DNA of 18,654 bases, taken from the NCBI GenBank assembly GCA_015062635.1, contig SUUF01000029.1, forward strand, positions 2,761 through 21,414, in the 5' to 3' direction. The notes beneath the pieces were generated by a model. That model saw only the letters and a list, made by a program, of their open reading frames with translations. It made no database searches and was not told where the DNA came from. The translations under genes and the position numbers were made by a program. The DNA comes from Coriobacteriaceae bacterium. Lineage in GTDB: Bacteria; Actinomycetota; Coriobacteriia; Coriobacteriales; Eggerthellaceae. Position 1 is the first letter of the stretch. Every line of letters starts with the position of its first letter. Positions 5,692 to 12,889 of this stretch are shown here, piece by piece.

Positions 5692-8337
5692 TTACAGGCA
5701 CCAGGCCCGGTAGCCGAAGAACACAGCTTCAGCCCGCGCTTGGGAGGCATCGAGATCGAGGTCGGCGTCGATGCGGAAATCCATGTCGCCGTCGGAATCG
5801 AGGAAGATCTGCCGCACATGCCACACGTGCGCCGACTCCTCGTCGGCCGTGTCGAACTCGAAATACGTGGCCGAACGGGCGTCGGCATCGGTGCGCAACG
5901 CGTCGTGCGCATCGTAGAAATCCTCGAGCACCTCGCGCCAGGCGCGTTCGCCGAAGCCCCATTCGCCGTCGAGCTCGCCCAAGGCGGCGGCGCTTGCCGC
6001 AATGTCGTCCTGCGAGACCTCGGGCTCGTCGGTTTCCACCTCGAAGCCATCGAGCAGCAACGTGCTTTGCGCCGCCTGGGCCGCCGCTCCCGGCGCAGCC
6101 GCCAGCTTCACGCGCGCGAACAGGGCGTTTCGCACCATGAGCGTAAGGCCCTTGCGGTCGGCCACCACCGCCGACACGCCCGGCGCCGCCACCTCGGCCG
6201 CCGCTTCGGCGTCGTTCCAATCTTCGAACAGGCTGCGGTCGGTGCCGATCACCGTCATGTGCAGCCACGAGATGACCTCTTCCAGCAGGTCGGTGCACTT
6301 GTCGTACGGCACGGTGCGGTCGAGGATGCGATACACATCGGCCAGGTAGCGCAACAGCGTGCCCTCGGAGTCGGCCACCTTGTAGGCCGCCACATAGCTC
6401 TTGAAGGTATGTCCCTCCTCCACCATCTCGCGCAGCACCGACTTCGGCGACAGCTCGTAATCGCGCGCCCACGGCACGCTCTCGCAATACATCTCGAATG
6501 CGTTGGCGAGCATTTCTTCGAGCGGTTTCGGATAGGTCACCTCCTCGACCTTTTCCATGCGCTCCTCGTATGGCACGCCCGACGCCTTCATCTCGGCAAT
6601 GGCCCGGGCTCGGGCAGCCCGTTCCTGCGCGAAGAGCAGCTGGCGCGGGTTCTCGGCGATGGATTCCACCATCGAGATGAGGTCGAGCGTGTAATCGGGG
6701 CTCTCGGGGTCGAGCAGTTCCAACGCCGCCAGGAGGAACGGCGAAAGCGGCTGGTCGAGGGCGAGGTCTTCCGGCAAATCGGCCAACACGAAGTATTCGT
6801 CGGAACCGTCGGGGCCCGGCTCGCATCCCAGCACCTGCGCTGCAACCAAGATGTCGACGATCTCGTTTCCCTGCGCCACGAGCGAGGCTTTCTCCTCGGG
6901 CTCCTGCAGCGACAGCTCCACGAGGTCGGCCAGGCGGTTGCGCACATCGCCGCCCCGCTGCGCGAGCGACAGAACGATGGCATGGCTCATCTTCATGCGC
7001 GGACGCAGCTGTTCGGGAGGCGCCGCCACCAGCTTGTCGAAGGTCTGCTGGTTCCAGGTGACCTTCCCCGGCTGGGGTTTCTTCAGCTTGAGCTTGCGCA
7101 GTTTCTTCTCGTCGCCGCCTGCCTTCGCGCGCAGCCGGGCATTCTCGATGGCATAGTCGGGCGCTTGCACCACGACATCGCCCTCGTCGTCGAAGCCCGC
7201 ACGGCCGGCGCGGCCGGCAATCTGATGGAACTCGCGCGCCTTCAGGCGACGCTGCTTGTGGCCGTCATATTTCGTGAGCGACGTGACGAGCACGGTGTGG
7301 ATGGGCACGTTGATGCCCACGCCCAGCGTGTCGGTACCGCAAATCACCGAAAGCAGCCCCTGCTGCGCGAGCTTTTCCACCAGCAGGCGGTACCGGGGCA
7401 GCATGCCCGCATAGTGCACGCCAACGCCGAGCCCCAGCAGCCGTTGCAACGTCTTGCCGAAGGCGGTCGAGAAGTCGATGCCACGGCACGCCGCCTTCAC
7501 CGCCTGGCACTGTTCCTTGCTCGCCACGCCGAAACTCGCGAGGCTGCGGGCGCTCTCGAGCGCGGCCCGCTGCGAGAAATGCACGATGTACAGGGGGTCT
7601 TTATGCGCGCGCAGCGCCAGCTCGACCGTCGCCTCGAGCGAGGTCTCGACGTATTCATAGCTCAGGGGCACCGGCCGCGGCGCGTCGGCCACAAGCGAAA
7701 CCGGCGTGCCCGTCTGCCGTTCCAACAGCTCGGCGATTTGCGAAGTGTCGCCCAGCGTGGCGCTCATCAGCAGGAATTGCACATCGGGCAGCATCAGCAG
7801 GGGAATCTGCCATGCCCAGCCGCGGTCGGAATCGCCGAAGAAGTGGAACTCGTCCATCACGACATAGCCCACGTTGTCGGCGCCTTCCCAGCGCAGCGAA
7901 TCCATCGCGAGGATCTCGGCCGTGCAGCAGATGATCGACGCCTCGGGGTTCACCACGACATCGCCGGTGATCATCCCGACATTCTGCTGACCGAACAACG
8001 CCACCAAATCGAAGTACTTCTCGTTCACGAGCGCCTTGATGGGCGCGGTGTAGTAGCCGCGCTTATCGCCCCGGCACAATGCCTTGAACAGCAGCGCCTG
8101 CGCCACCATCGACTTGCCCGACCCGGTCGGGGTGCCAAGGATCACATGCTCGCCCATCATCAGGGCGAGCACCGCCTCTTCCTGATGCGGCCACAGAGGA
8201 CGCCCCGATGCCTCCGCCCACGTGGCGAATGCATCGAGCATCTCGTCTTCGGTCGGCTCGCCGGGTTGTTCGAACAGCTCATCCGCCAACACGCCCAAAT
8301 CATCGGCGGCGGCTGCGTGGTTTTCGTATTCGGTCAT
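5692..8337 (-). CDS. Ski2-like DEAD/DEAH-box helicase with DUF3516 C-terminus
   Basis: This is an 881-residue superfamily 2 helicase, probably acting on RNA by analogy with Ski2/Mtr4-like enzymes; the bacterial substrate is not known to me. It has a Q-like LWPHQEEAV, Walker A TPTGSGKS (69-76), motif Ia YTAPIKALVNE, GMITGDVVVN, motif II DEFH (162-165), motif III SATLGD from 192, HYAGMLPRYR, GTDTLGVGINVP and motif VI QIAGRAGR (372-379). The long C-terminal half, with PxPLEEMLANAFEMYCESVPWA and similar stretches, matches the DUF3516 region found in actinobacterial homologues. The start is ATG at 8337, nine bases after GAAGGGA; an upstream in-frame GTG at 8373 lacks such a site and would extend into the promoter. 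It is divergent from the toxin-antitoxin operon. Confidence 0.9.
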   Translation of the reverse strand: MTEYENHAAAADDLGVLADELFEQPGEPTEDEMLDAFATWAEASGRPLWPHQEEAVLALMMGEHVILGTPTGSGKSMVAQALLFKALCRGDKRGYYTAPIKALVNEKYFDLVALFGQQNVGMITGDVVVNPEASIICCTAEILAMDSLRWEGADNVGYVVMDEFHFFGDSDRGWAWQIPLLMLPDVQFLLMSATLGDTSQIAELLERQTGTPVSLVADAPRPVPLSYEYVETSLEATVELALRAHKDPLYIVHFSQRAALESARSLASFGVASKEQCQAVKAACRGIDFSTAFGKTLQRLLGLGVGVHYAGMLPRYRLLVEKLAQQGLLSVICGTDTLGVGINVPIHTVLVTSLTKYDGHKQRRLKAREFHQIAGRAGRAGFDDEGDVVVQAPDYAIENARLRAKAGGDEKKLRKLKLKKPQPGKVTWNQQTFDKLVAAPPEQLRPRMKMSHAIVLSLAQRGGDVRNRLADLVELSLQEPEEKASLVAQGNEIVDILVAAQVLGCEPGPDGSDEYFVLADLPEDLALDQPLSPFLLAALELLDPESPDYTLDLISMVESIAENPRQLLFAQERAARARAIAEMKASGVPYEERMEKVEEVTYPKPLEEMLANAFEMYCESVPWARDYELSPKSVLREMVEEGHTFKSYVAAYKVADSEGTLLRYLADVYRILDRTVPYDKCTDLLEEVISWLHMTVIGTDRSLFEDWNDAEAAAEVAAPGVSAVVADRKGLTLMVRNALFARVKLAAAPGAAAQAAQSTLLLDGFEVETDEPEVSQDDIAASAAALGELDGEWGFGERAWREVLEDFYDAHDALRTDADARSATYFEFDTADEESAHVWHVRQIFLDSDGDMDFRIDADLDLDASQARAEAVFFGYRAWCL

Positions 8338-8363
8338 CTTGATAATCCCTTCTTGCCCGGCAC

Positions 8364-8372
8364 AGCGTACCA
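8364..8372 (-). promoter_or_regulatory. Possible extended -10 promoter of the helicase gene
   Basis: On the minus strand TGGTACGCT (8372-8364) resembles an extended -10 element. Transcription would begin near 8357, about 20 bases before the helicase ATG. There is no convincing -35. It lies back-to-back with the toxin-antitoxin promoter about 25-50 bp away. Confidence 0.33.
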
Positions 8373-8393
8373 CGCGATGCCCTGCTGCGCCTG

Positions 8394-8420
8394 TTGAAGT
8401 GATGCTCGATATGGTATCAT
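8394..8420 (+). promoter_or_regulatory. Promoter of the toxin-antitoxin operon
   Basis: TTGAAG (8394-8399) is followed after 15 bases by TATCAT (8415-8420), which is preceded by TG-G to make an extended -10 (TGGTATCAT). The expected transcript start is near 8427, exactly where the palindromic operator begins. Confidence 0.6.
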
Positions 8421-8426
8421 CGAAAT

Positions 8427-8441
8427 GCTATACCGTATAGC
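8427..8441. promoter_or_regulatory. Palindromic operator of the toxin-antitoxin operon
   Basis: GCTATAC (8427-8433), one central C, then GTATAGC (8435-8441) form a perfect inverted repeat at the predicted transcript start and nine bases before the Shine-Dalgarno GGAGG. Ribbon-helix-helix antitoxins usually repress their own operon from such a palindrome. A partly related inverted pair, GGTAT (8413-8417) and ATACC (8430-8434), overlaps the -10. Confidence 0.65.
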
Positions 8442-8455
8442 TCTTGGAGGCTGCC

Positions 8456-8851
8456 ATGGGAACATCTGTTACCGTGCAAATGAACATCCGCATCGATTCG
8501 GAATTGAAGCAAAGCGGCGATGCCGCCCTTGCCGACATGGGGTTTACCCCCTCGCAAGCGGTACGCGGCCTTTGGAAGCGCGCATCGCAACGGGGTGAAG
8601 ACGCCGCGGCCGTGCAAGCATTGCTTGCCGACACGCTTGGGCCTTCGAGCAGCGCTGACGATCCCGACCCAAACGTCGCCAGGCGTCTTGCCATCGCCGA
8701 ACAGGGTTGGAATCTCGCTTCGGCCTTGTTCCACGGTCAAGAACCCGTGCCCGAATCAGCTTCTGGCGCAGAACGCCGCGAACGAGATTCCGACCGCGAA
8801 TCGTACTTGGATGCCCTCGAGGAACGGATGCGAGAACGGGGGCTCTTATGA
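8456..8851 (+). CDS. RelB/DinJ-like antitoxin
   Basis: This 131-residue protein begins with a ribbon-helix-helix domain of RelB/DinJ type (about 4-46): VTVQMNIRIDSELKQSGDAALADMGFTPSQAVRGLWKRA, where the first strand contacts DNA and TPSQAV precedes the second helix. Such antitoxins bind their operator and neutralise the partner toxin. The C-terminal part (about 60-131) is hydrophilic and charged, includes WNLASALF, and is longer than in classical DinJ, so it may wrap the toxin (inferred). The start is ATG at 8456, six bases after GGAGG; the frame is open upstream to a TTG at 8444, but that lacks a suitable site. Its TGA stop overlaps the toxin ATG (ATGA). Confidence 0.85.
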   Translation: MGTSVTVQMNIRIDSELKQSGDAALADMGFTPSQAVRGLWKRASQRGEDAAAVQALLADTLGPSSSADDPDPNVARRLAIAEQGWNLASALFHGQEPVPESASGAERRERDSDRESYLDALEERMRERGLL

Positions 8852-9354
8852 CAAGCGATGCTCGGACGGTTTTACTTCTGGACACCAACGTGTGGCTCGA
8901 TAACTACCTGCCCGATAGGCCGGGAAGCACAGCCGCGCGCGCGCTCATCAGCAGCGCGATAACCCATGGGGCGGTTCTCGCATATCCCGCAACCATCGCC
9001 AAAGATGTTTTCTACCTGCTCGAACGCAGTGCAAAACGAGCGATTCGCGAAACGACCGGCACCGTGAGCACCGAAGACGCTACCGCAGCGCGTGCGTATG
9101 CCTGGGGGTGCCTCGACAACATGCGGGAATTGGCAACCGCCGTGGGCATCGACGAGCCCGACATCTGGCTTGCCGGCAAATACCGGCAGTTCAATTCCGA
9201 TTTCGAGGATAACCTCGTGCTTGCCGCCGCTGAACGCATCCATGCCGACTACCTGGTGACCAGCGACGAGCAGCTCATACGGCATGCAAGCATCGCCGCC
9301 CTAGCGCCCAAGCACATGACCGATTTGCTGACCTTGAAATCGACCGCGGGGTAA
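8848..9354 (+). CDS. PIN-domain toxin, VapC-like ribonuclease
   Basis: This 168-residue protein has a PIN nuclease fold: LLLDTNVWLDNYL places the first catalytic Asp at D12, with D18 nearby; an acidic residue such as E59 is a candidate for the middle site; FEDNLVLAAAE gives D121 and YLVTSDEQL gives D140. PIN toxins cleave RNA (often tRNA or rRNA) using Mg2+ or Mn2+ held by these acids. The ATG overlaps the antitoxin stop, the usual coupling in such operons. The length is somewhat above the usual 130-140 residues of VapC; the extra is mostly a helical segment around 60-105. The RNA target cannot be predicted. It is not followed by a rightward terminator. Confidence 0.87.
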   Translation: MTSDARTVLLLDTNVWLDNYLPDRPGSTAARALISSAITHGAVLAYPATIAKDVFYLLERSAKRAIRETTGTVSTEDATAARAYAWGCLDNMRELATAVGIDEPDIWLAGKYRQFNSDFEDNLVLAAAERIHADYLVTSDEQLIRHASIAALAPKHMTDLLTLKSTAG

Positions 9355-9378
9355 CGCGCCGGCCCTGGAAAATACCAA

Positions 9379-9406
9379 CCCCTCCAGCCATGGCAAGCCG
9401 GAGGGG
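9379..9406 (-). terminator. Terminator of the CoA-transferase gene
   Basis: CCCCTCC (9379-9385) pairs with GGAGGGG (9400-9406), and GC pairs with GC after one mismatch, leaving an eight-base loop. On the minus strand the stem is followed by TTGGTATTTT, a T-rich tail, about 35 bases after the CoA-transferase stop. On the plus strand the hairpin also follows the toxin gene, but the tail there is purine-rich. Confidence 0.75.
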
Positions 9407-9440
9407 CGGAAAGGAAGTGAGTTGTCGCGATTGAGATCGA

Positions 9441-10685
9441 CTACCAGCGCGTCTGCAGCTCTTCGAGGCTCGTCGGGCCTTCGACGTCGCCCGTTGCCAT
9501 CGCGGCTTCGATCTGCTCGTCGGTGTAGCCCAAGTCGTGCATGACCTCGACGGTGGCAGAACCGGCCATGCCCGTGGGCTGGTAGTTCGGGTCGATGGGC
9601 TCAGACTCGAACTGGCACGGCGGCGTGGCGACCCAGCGCCCGCCAGCCGGGTAATTCACCTTCGTGAGGTAGCCGTTCACCAGGGCATTCTCGTCTTCGT
9701 ACACATCGAGCGGGGTCTGGCACAGCTCGCAGGGGATGCCGTTGTCCTTGAAGAGCTTCAGGGCGTCGGCAGCCGTCATCTTGCCCAGGGCCGCATCCAT
9801 GATGCCGACGACCTCGGGGTTCAAACCGGCCTCGTTCATCTTCACGCAGTTCACCAGACGCGGCTCGTCGATGAGGTCCTCACGGCCGATGAGCTTCATG
9901 ATCTTGTTGTAGTCGCGGTCGTATTCCGGGTCGCACATCGCGATGACCTTGCCGTCGCCGCAGGTGTACACGTTGTTGAACGGGCAGATGACTTCGAGGC
10001 GGCTCTTCGGATAGGGGTTGCCGTACTGCGCCGAAATCATGCCCACCATCAGGGCGTAGATGGCCGCATGCTGCAGCGCGCACGTCACGTACTCGCCCTC
10101 GCCGGTGTTGTAGCGGCTCAGCAGGGCGGCCAGGACGCCAGCGGCCAGGAACATCGAAGCCTGCATGTCGCCATAGCCGTTCGTCGGGATCATCGGGGAA
10201 TCGCCACGGTTCACGGTGGTGCCGAACACGCCGCCGCGAGCCATGTAGCAAGTCACGTCGAAACCGGGATCGTCCTTCTCGGGGCCGCGCTTGCCGTAGC
10301 CCAGGCCATGGCCCATGACCAGGCGCGGGTACTTCGCGTGCAGCGTCTCCCAATCCAAGCCCATCTTCTTCAGCGACTTCGTGCGCGTGTTCGTGATGAA
10401 CACGTCGGCCTGCGAGAGCAGCTTGTCCATGACCTCGGCACCCATGGGGCTCTTCAGGTTCAGCGTGACGAAACGCTTGTTCAGGTTCACCATGTCGAAG
10501 GCGAGGTTCTCGTCATCGGACATCGGCATGTTGAACACGGCGGCCTGCGTGACGCGGCACGGGTCGCCCTTCGACGCCTCGACCTTGATGACGTCGGCGC
10601 CCCAGTCGGCCAGCACGCGACCGGTGGCGGGAGTAGCCATGTACGTGGTGAGGTCAACAACCTTGATACCCTGCAGTGGTTTCAT
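9441..10685 (-). CDS. Class III CoA-transferase, FldA/HadA-like
   Basis: This 414-residue protein belongs to the CaiB/BaiF family of class III CoA-transferases, which move CoA between carboxylic acids through an aspartyl-CoA intermediate. It starts with the typical GIKVVDLTTYMATPATGRVLADWGAD pattern, then VIKVEASKGDP. KYPRLVMGHGLGYGKRGPEKDDPGFD contains the likely nucleophile D143. Several segments (LNLKSPMG, TNTRTKSLKKMGLDWETL, FDVTCYMARGGVFGT) closely recall phenyllactate CoA-transferase FldA and 2-hydroxyisocaproate CoA-transferase HadA, so a 2-hydroxyacid or aryl-acid substrate is plausible; this is recall, not a search. No dehydratase or acyl-CoA dehydrogenase gene is in the window. The start is ATG at 10685 after AAGGAG; the GTG/TTG region upstream lacks support. 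The gene has its own terminator. Confidence 0.88.
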   Translation of the reverse strand: MKPLQGIKVVDLTTYMATPATGRVLADWGADVIKVEASKGDPCRVTQAAVFNMPMSDDENLAFDMVNLNKRFVTLNLKSPMGAEVMDKLLSQADVFITNTRTKSLKKMGLDWETLHAKYPRLVMGHGLGYGKRGPEKDDPGFDVTCYMARGGVFGTTVNRGDSPMIPTNGYGDMQASMFLAAGVLAALLSRYNTGEGEYVTCALQHAAIYALMVGMISAQYGNPYPKSRLEVICPFNNVYTCGDGKVIAMCDPEYDRDYNKIMKLIGREDLIDEPRLVNCVKMNEAGLNPEVVGIMDAALGKMTAADALKLFKDNGIPCELCQTPLDVYEDENALVNGYLTKVNYPAGGRWVATPPCQFESEPIDPNYQPTGMAGSATVEVMHDLGYTDEQIEAAMATGDVEGPTSLEELQTRW

Positions 10686-10943
10686 GATTTGATGCTCCTT
10701 CCCCTGTAGCACAAATCTCTATAACCTTTATCACACCTGATGAAAGGCCATATTAATGGGTGGTTTACTCGATGATAGTGCATATAACGGGGGCGATTGC
10801 GCTCTTTTGCGCAGACAAAGTTGAATAGTTCTGAACAAAACCGACAAACTTAAAACTCGTTAAATGAGTTGAAAACCGACCCGGATGATGGGTCGCAGAA
10901 CAAGTAAATGCGGAATGGTTATTCAGCGTTCCCGCACACGAAA
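10686..10943. other. Upstream control region of the CoA-transferase gene
   Basis: This AT-richer stretch between the CoA-transferase start and the MFS terminator has no credible gene. It should hold the CoA-transferase promoter. The clearest element is the inverted repeat TGCGC-(6)-GCGCA at 10798-10813, a possible regulator site. A weak -10-like TATAGA lies on the minus strand near 10727-10722, with no good -35. I could not assign a firm promoter. Confidence 0.4.
10798..10813. promoter_or_regulatory. Inverted repeat, possible operator
   Basis: TGCGC (10798-10802) and GCGCA (10809-10813) flank TCTTTT. The repeat is about 115 bp upstream of the CoA-transferase ATG, within range of activator sites. 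No partner regulator is proven; the LysR gene in this window is one candidate. Confidence 0.3.
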
Positions 10944-10971
10944 AAGGACCCGCCCAGATGGACGGGTCCTT
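10944..10971 (-). terminator. Terminator of the MFS transporter gene
   Basis: AAGGACCCG (10944-10952) and CGGGTCCTT (10963-10971) form a perfect 9-bp stem. Read on the minus strand it ends in a run of five T's (10945-10941) and lies about 40 bases after the MFS stop codon. It separates transcription of the MFS gene from the CoA-transferase gene. Confidence 0.88.
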
Positions 10972-11011
10972 GCATTATAGGCGCTCTCACGCCTGAGCGT
11001 GTCGACTGGAA

Positions 11012-12490
11012 TTAGTCGAGCAGGCCAGCGGTGATCTCCTCGAGGGTACGACCGCGGGTCTCAACGCCGAAGACTGCCAGCCAGATAGCCATGCAGATGG
11101 CGAGGCCGCCGTTCACCAGGTAGCAGGTGATGGTGCCAGCACCAGAGGCGATGATGGCGGAAATCCACATCGGGCTGAAGATGCCGCCGAGGCGACCGAA
11201 GGCGTTCGCAACACCGGCGCCACGAATACGGGCAGCGGTCGGGAACGGCTCGGACAGGTAAATGGCGGCGGTGGTCACGGAGTTCGTGAACGTGAAGACG
11301 CACAGGAAGAAACCGAAGACCATGATCAGGACGGTGTTGTCGGTCGGCAGGGAGGCCCAGATCGGACCGCAGATGGCGACCAGGATGTAGGTCACGATGA
11401 GGATCGTCTTACGGTTGACCTTCTCGACGTAGAAGGTGAGCAGGCCGACGCCTACCGGGATGCCGAGCTGCATAACCACGGTCAGGGTCACCGACATGTT
11501 GATGTCGAAGCCATTTGCCTTCAGGATCGTCGGGGTCCAAGAAATGACGGTGTAAACGAGAACGTTCATCGTGAAGCACAGGAAGGCAGCAGTGAGCGTA
11601 CGGAAGAGCATGCTCTGCTGGCCGTTCGGCTTCTCGGTCTTGAACAGGAAGGACCACGGAAGCTGCTCGACCTTCTCGGCGTTTTCGCGCTTCATGATTT
11701 CCTCTTCGGGAACCTCAGGAACGGGCAGACCCTTCTTGCGGCTGTTCTCCTCGATCTTGGAAACGATCGCATCGGCCTCGGCGTTGCGGCCCATGAGGGC
11801 GAGCCAACGCGGGGACTCGTCGAGCAGGGTGACGCAAGCGACGACGACGAGGGTGCCCATGATACCGCAGATGATGAACACGGGGCGCCAGCCGACCAAC
11901 GGCAGAACGATCATGTTGATGAAGGAAGCCACGAGCGTACCGGTGTTGGCGATGAGGCCGACGTACGCCTGGTACTGACCACGCTTTTGCGGCGGGGTGT
12001 ACTCAGTAAGGCAGCTATAACCAGCAGGGAATGCAGCACCAAGACCAAGACCCATGAAGAAACGGCAAGCGGTCAGGAAGGTCGCGTCCGGAGACTGCGA
12101 AGCCACGAAGCAGAACACGGTGAAGATCGTGCCGCAGGTGATGACAGCCTTCTTACGGCCGATGCCGTCAGCAAGAGCGCCTGCCATCAGGCCACCGACG
12201 AGGTAGCCCACCATCGTGATGGAGTTGAAGAATGCGAACTGTTCAACGCTCATCCACGGGACGAACGAAGAACCCATCGCGGTAATCTGATCGGCGGTCA
12301 GCAGCGTGCCGTCAATCGTGGTGCTCTGAAGAACAGCACCGATCGGGCCACCAACGGCCATGTCCACGGAGTCGCAGAACGTGATGCCTGCGAGCAGCCA
12401 GAGCATCTTGCGGTGGAAACCGGAAATCGGCATACGGTCAAGACGGGCTGCGATGCCATGGAAGCTTGAGTTCATAGCAGCAGATGCCAT
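11012..12490 (-). CDS. MFS transporter, metabolite:H+ symporter type
   Basis: This 492-residue inner-membrane carrier has about 12 predicted helices. The first carries FCDSVDMAVGG, comparable to the D-x-x-D motif of aromatic-acid and metabolite:H+ symporters. The loop motif GALADGIGRKKA (104-115) is MFS motif A. TEYTPPQKRGQ (162-172) and LDESPRWL (223-230), then a charged central loop (about 235-290), match the sugar-porter/organic-acid branch. The second half has motif-A-like YVEKVNRK near 354-361, and FPTAARIRGAGVANAFGRLGG near helix 11. The substrate is unknown; an organic or aromatic acid is a reasonable guess given the neighbouring CoA-transferase. The start is ATG at 12490, eight bases after AAAGGAG. 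It is transcribed divergently from the membrane-protein gene at 12890. Confidence 0.88.
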   Translation of the reverse strand: MASAAMNSSFHGIAARLDRMPISGFHRKMLWLLAGITFCDSVDMAVGGPIGAVLQSTTIDGTLLTADQITAMGSSFVPWMSVEQFAFFNSITMVGYLVGGLMAGALADGIGRKKAVITCGTIFTVFCFVASQSPDATFLTACRFFMGLGLGAAFPAGYSCLTEYTPPQKRGQYQAYVGLIANTGTLVASFINMIVLPLVGWRPVFIICGIMGTLVVVACVTLLDESPRWLALMGRNAEADAIVSKIEENSRKKGLPVPEVPEEEIMKRENAEKVEQLPWSFLFKTEKPNGQQSMLFRTLTAAFLCFTMNVLVYTVISWTPTILKANGFDINMSVTLTVVMQLGIPVGVGLLTFYVEKVNRKTILIVTYILVAICGPIWASLPTDNTVLIMVFGFFLCVFTFTNSVTTAAIYLSEPFPTAARIRGAGVANAFGRLGGIFSPMWISAIIASGAGTITCYLVNGGLAICMAIWLAVFGVETRGRTLEEITAGLLD

Positions 12491-12530
12491 TAGCAGAACT
12501 CCTTTCTATAACTACGCCCGTAATCCAGTC

Positions 12531-12546
12531 GGAGCCTGCTGGCTCC
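12531..12546 (-). promoter_or_regulatory. Leader hairpin of the MFS gene
   Basis: GGAGCC (12531-12536), TGCT loop, GGCTCC (12541-12546) form a perfect 6-bp stem with a four-base loop about 40 bases before the MFS start. There is no U-tract; it may only affect mRNA stability or translation. Confidence 0.35.
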
Positions 12547-12687
12547 CGTGTCCCGACCGTATCGGCCTACAACTCGATGCTTGCCTAAGGGGGTGCCCCT
12601 CATCGTGTTGTAAACGATATTCCCAGGTCATACGGGATTCACGTTTGCCATCATGGCGATTTCGGGCGTAAATCACCATTCAGGCGG

Positions 12688-12722
12688 TTTGCATTTTCTA
12701 AAAAACCTATAGAAAATGCAAA
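12688..12722. promoter_or_regulatory. 13-bp perfect inverted repeat, likely operator
   Basis: TTTGCATTTTCTA (12688-12700) and TAGAAAATGCAAA (12710-12722) are perfect reverse complements separated by nine bases. The stem is AT-rich, so a regulator-binding site is likelier than a terminator. The TTGCAT core recurs in the inverted repeat at 12846-12860. Confidence 0.6.
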
Positions 12723-12825
12723 TTGATTGTTTTCATTCGCGCAGTGTTTGCTTACCGAAAACTAACGAGACGGGAAATTCCTGTGATGAGGGGTTTTATC
12801 GGGGGTTCAGATGCTTTTCGTGGCG

Positions 12826-12831
12826 TATACT
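12826..12831 (+). promoter_or_regulatory. Possible -10 of the membrane-protein gene
   Basis: TATACT lies 58 bases before the GTG start at 12890 and matches five of six consensus bases. No good -35 is visible. The predicted transcript start is near 12838. Confidence 0.4.
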
Positions 12832-12845
12832 CGCGCAGACTATCA

Positions 12846-12860
12846 ATGCAAACATTGCAT
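12846..12860. promoter_or_regulatory. Inverted repeat ATGCAA-ACA-TTGCAT
   Basis: A perfect 6-bp inverted repeat with a 3-bp centre lies just after the predicted transcript start and about 20 bases before the ribosome-binding site GAGGAGG. Its position fits a repressor site. It shares the half-site TTGCAT with 12688-12722. Confidence 0.5.
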
Positions 12861-12889
12861 ATATATGTACGATTTTTGAGGAGGGCGCC

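Larger units (their letters stand above)
12491..12889. other. Divergent control region, AT-rich, no gene
   Basis: This 399-bp gap separates the leftward MFS gene from a rightward membrane-protein gene. It contains a short leader hairpin (12531-12546), a long inverted repeat (12688-12722), a -10 for the rightward gene (12826-12831) and a second inverted repeat (12846-12860). The part from about 12680 to 12790 is clearly more AT-rich than its surroundings. I could not fix a promoter for the MFS gene. Open frames crossing the gap are not credible genes. Confidence 0.6.

Noticed and set aside
4032..6140. A 702-codon plus-strand open frame
   Set aside because: It crosses the glycan phosphotransferase, a promoter and the DUF4190-like gene on the opposite strand; composition is His/Asp/Arg-rich shadow coding.
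5740..8397. An 885-codon plus-strand open frame opposite the helicase
   Set aside because: It is an antisense shadow of the helicase, whose motifs are complete and in order.
8707..8847. Upstream extension of the PIN toxin by 47 codons
   Set aside because: It lies inside the antitoxin gene in another frame; the ATG at 8848 overlaps the antitoxin stop and is followed directly by the PIN motif.
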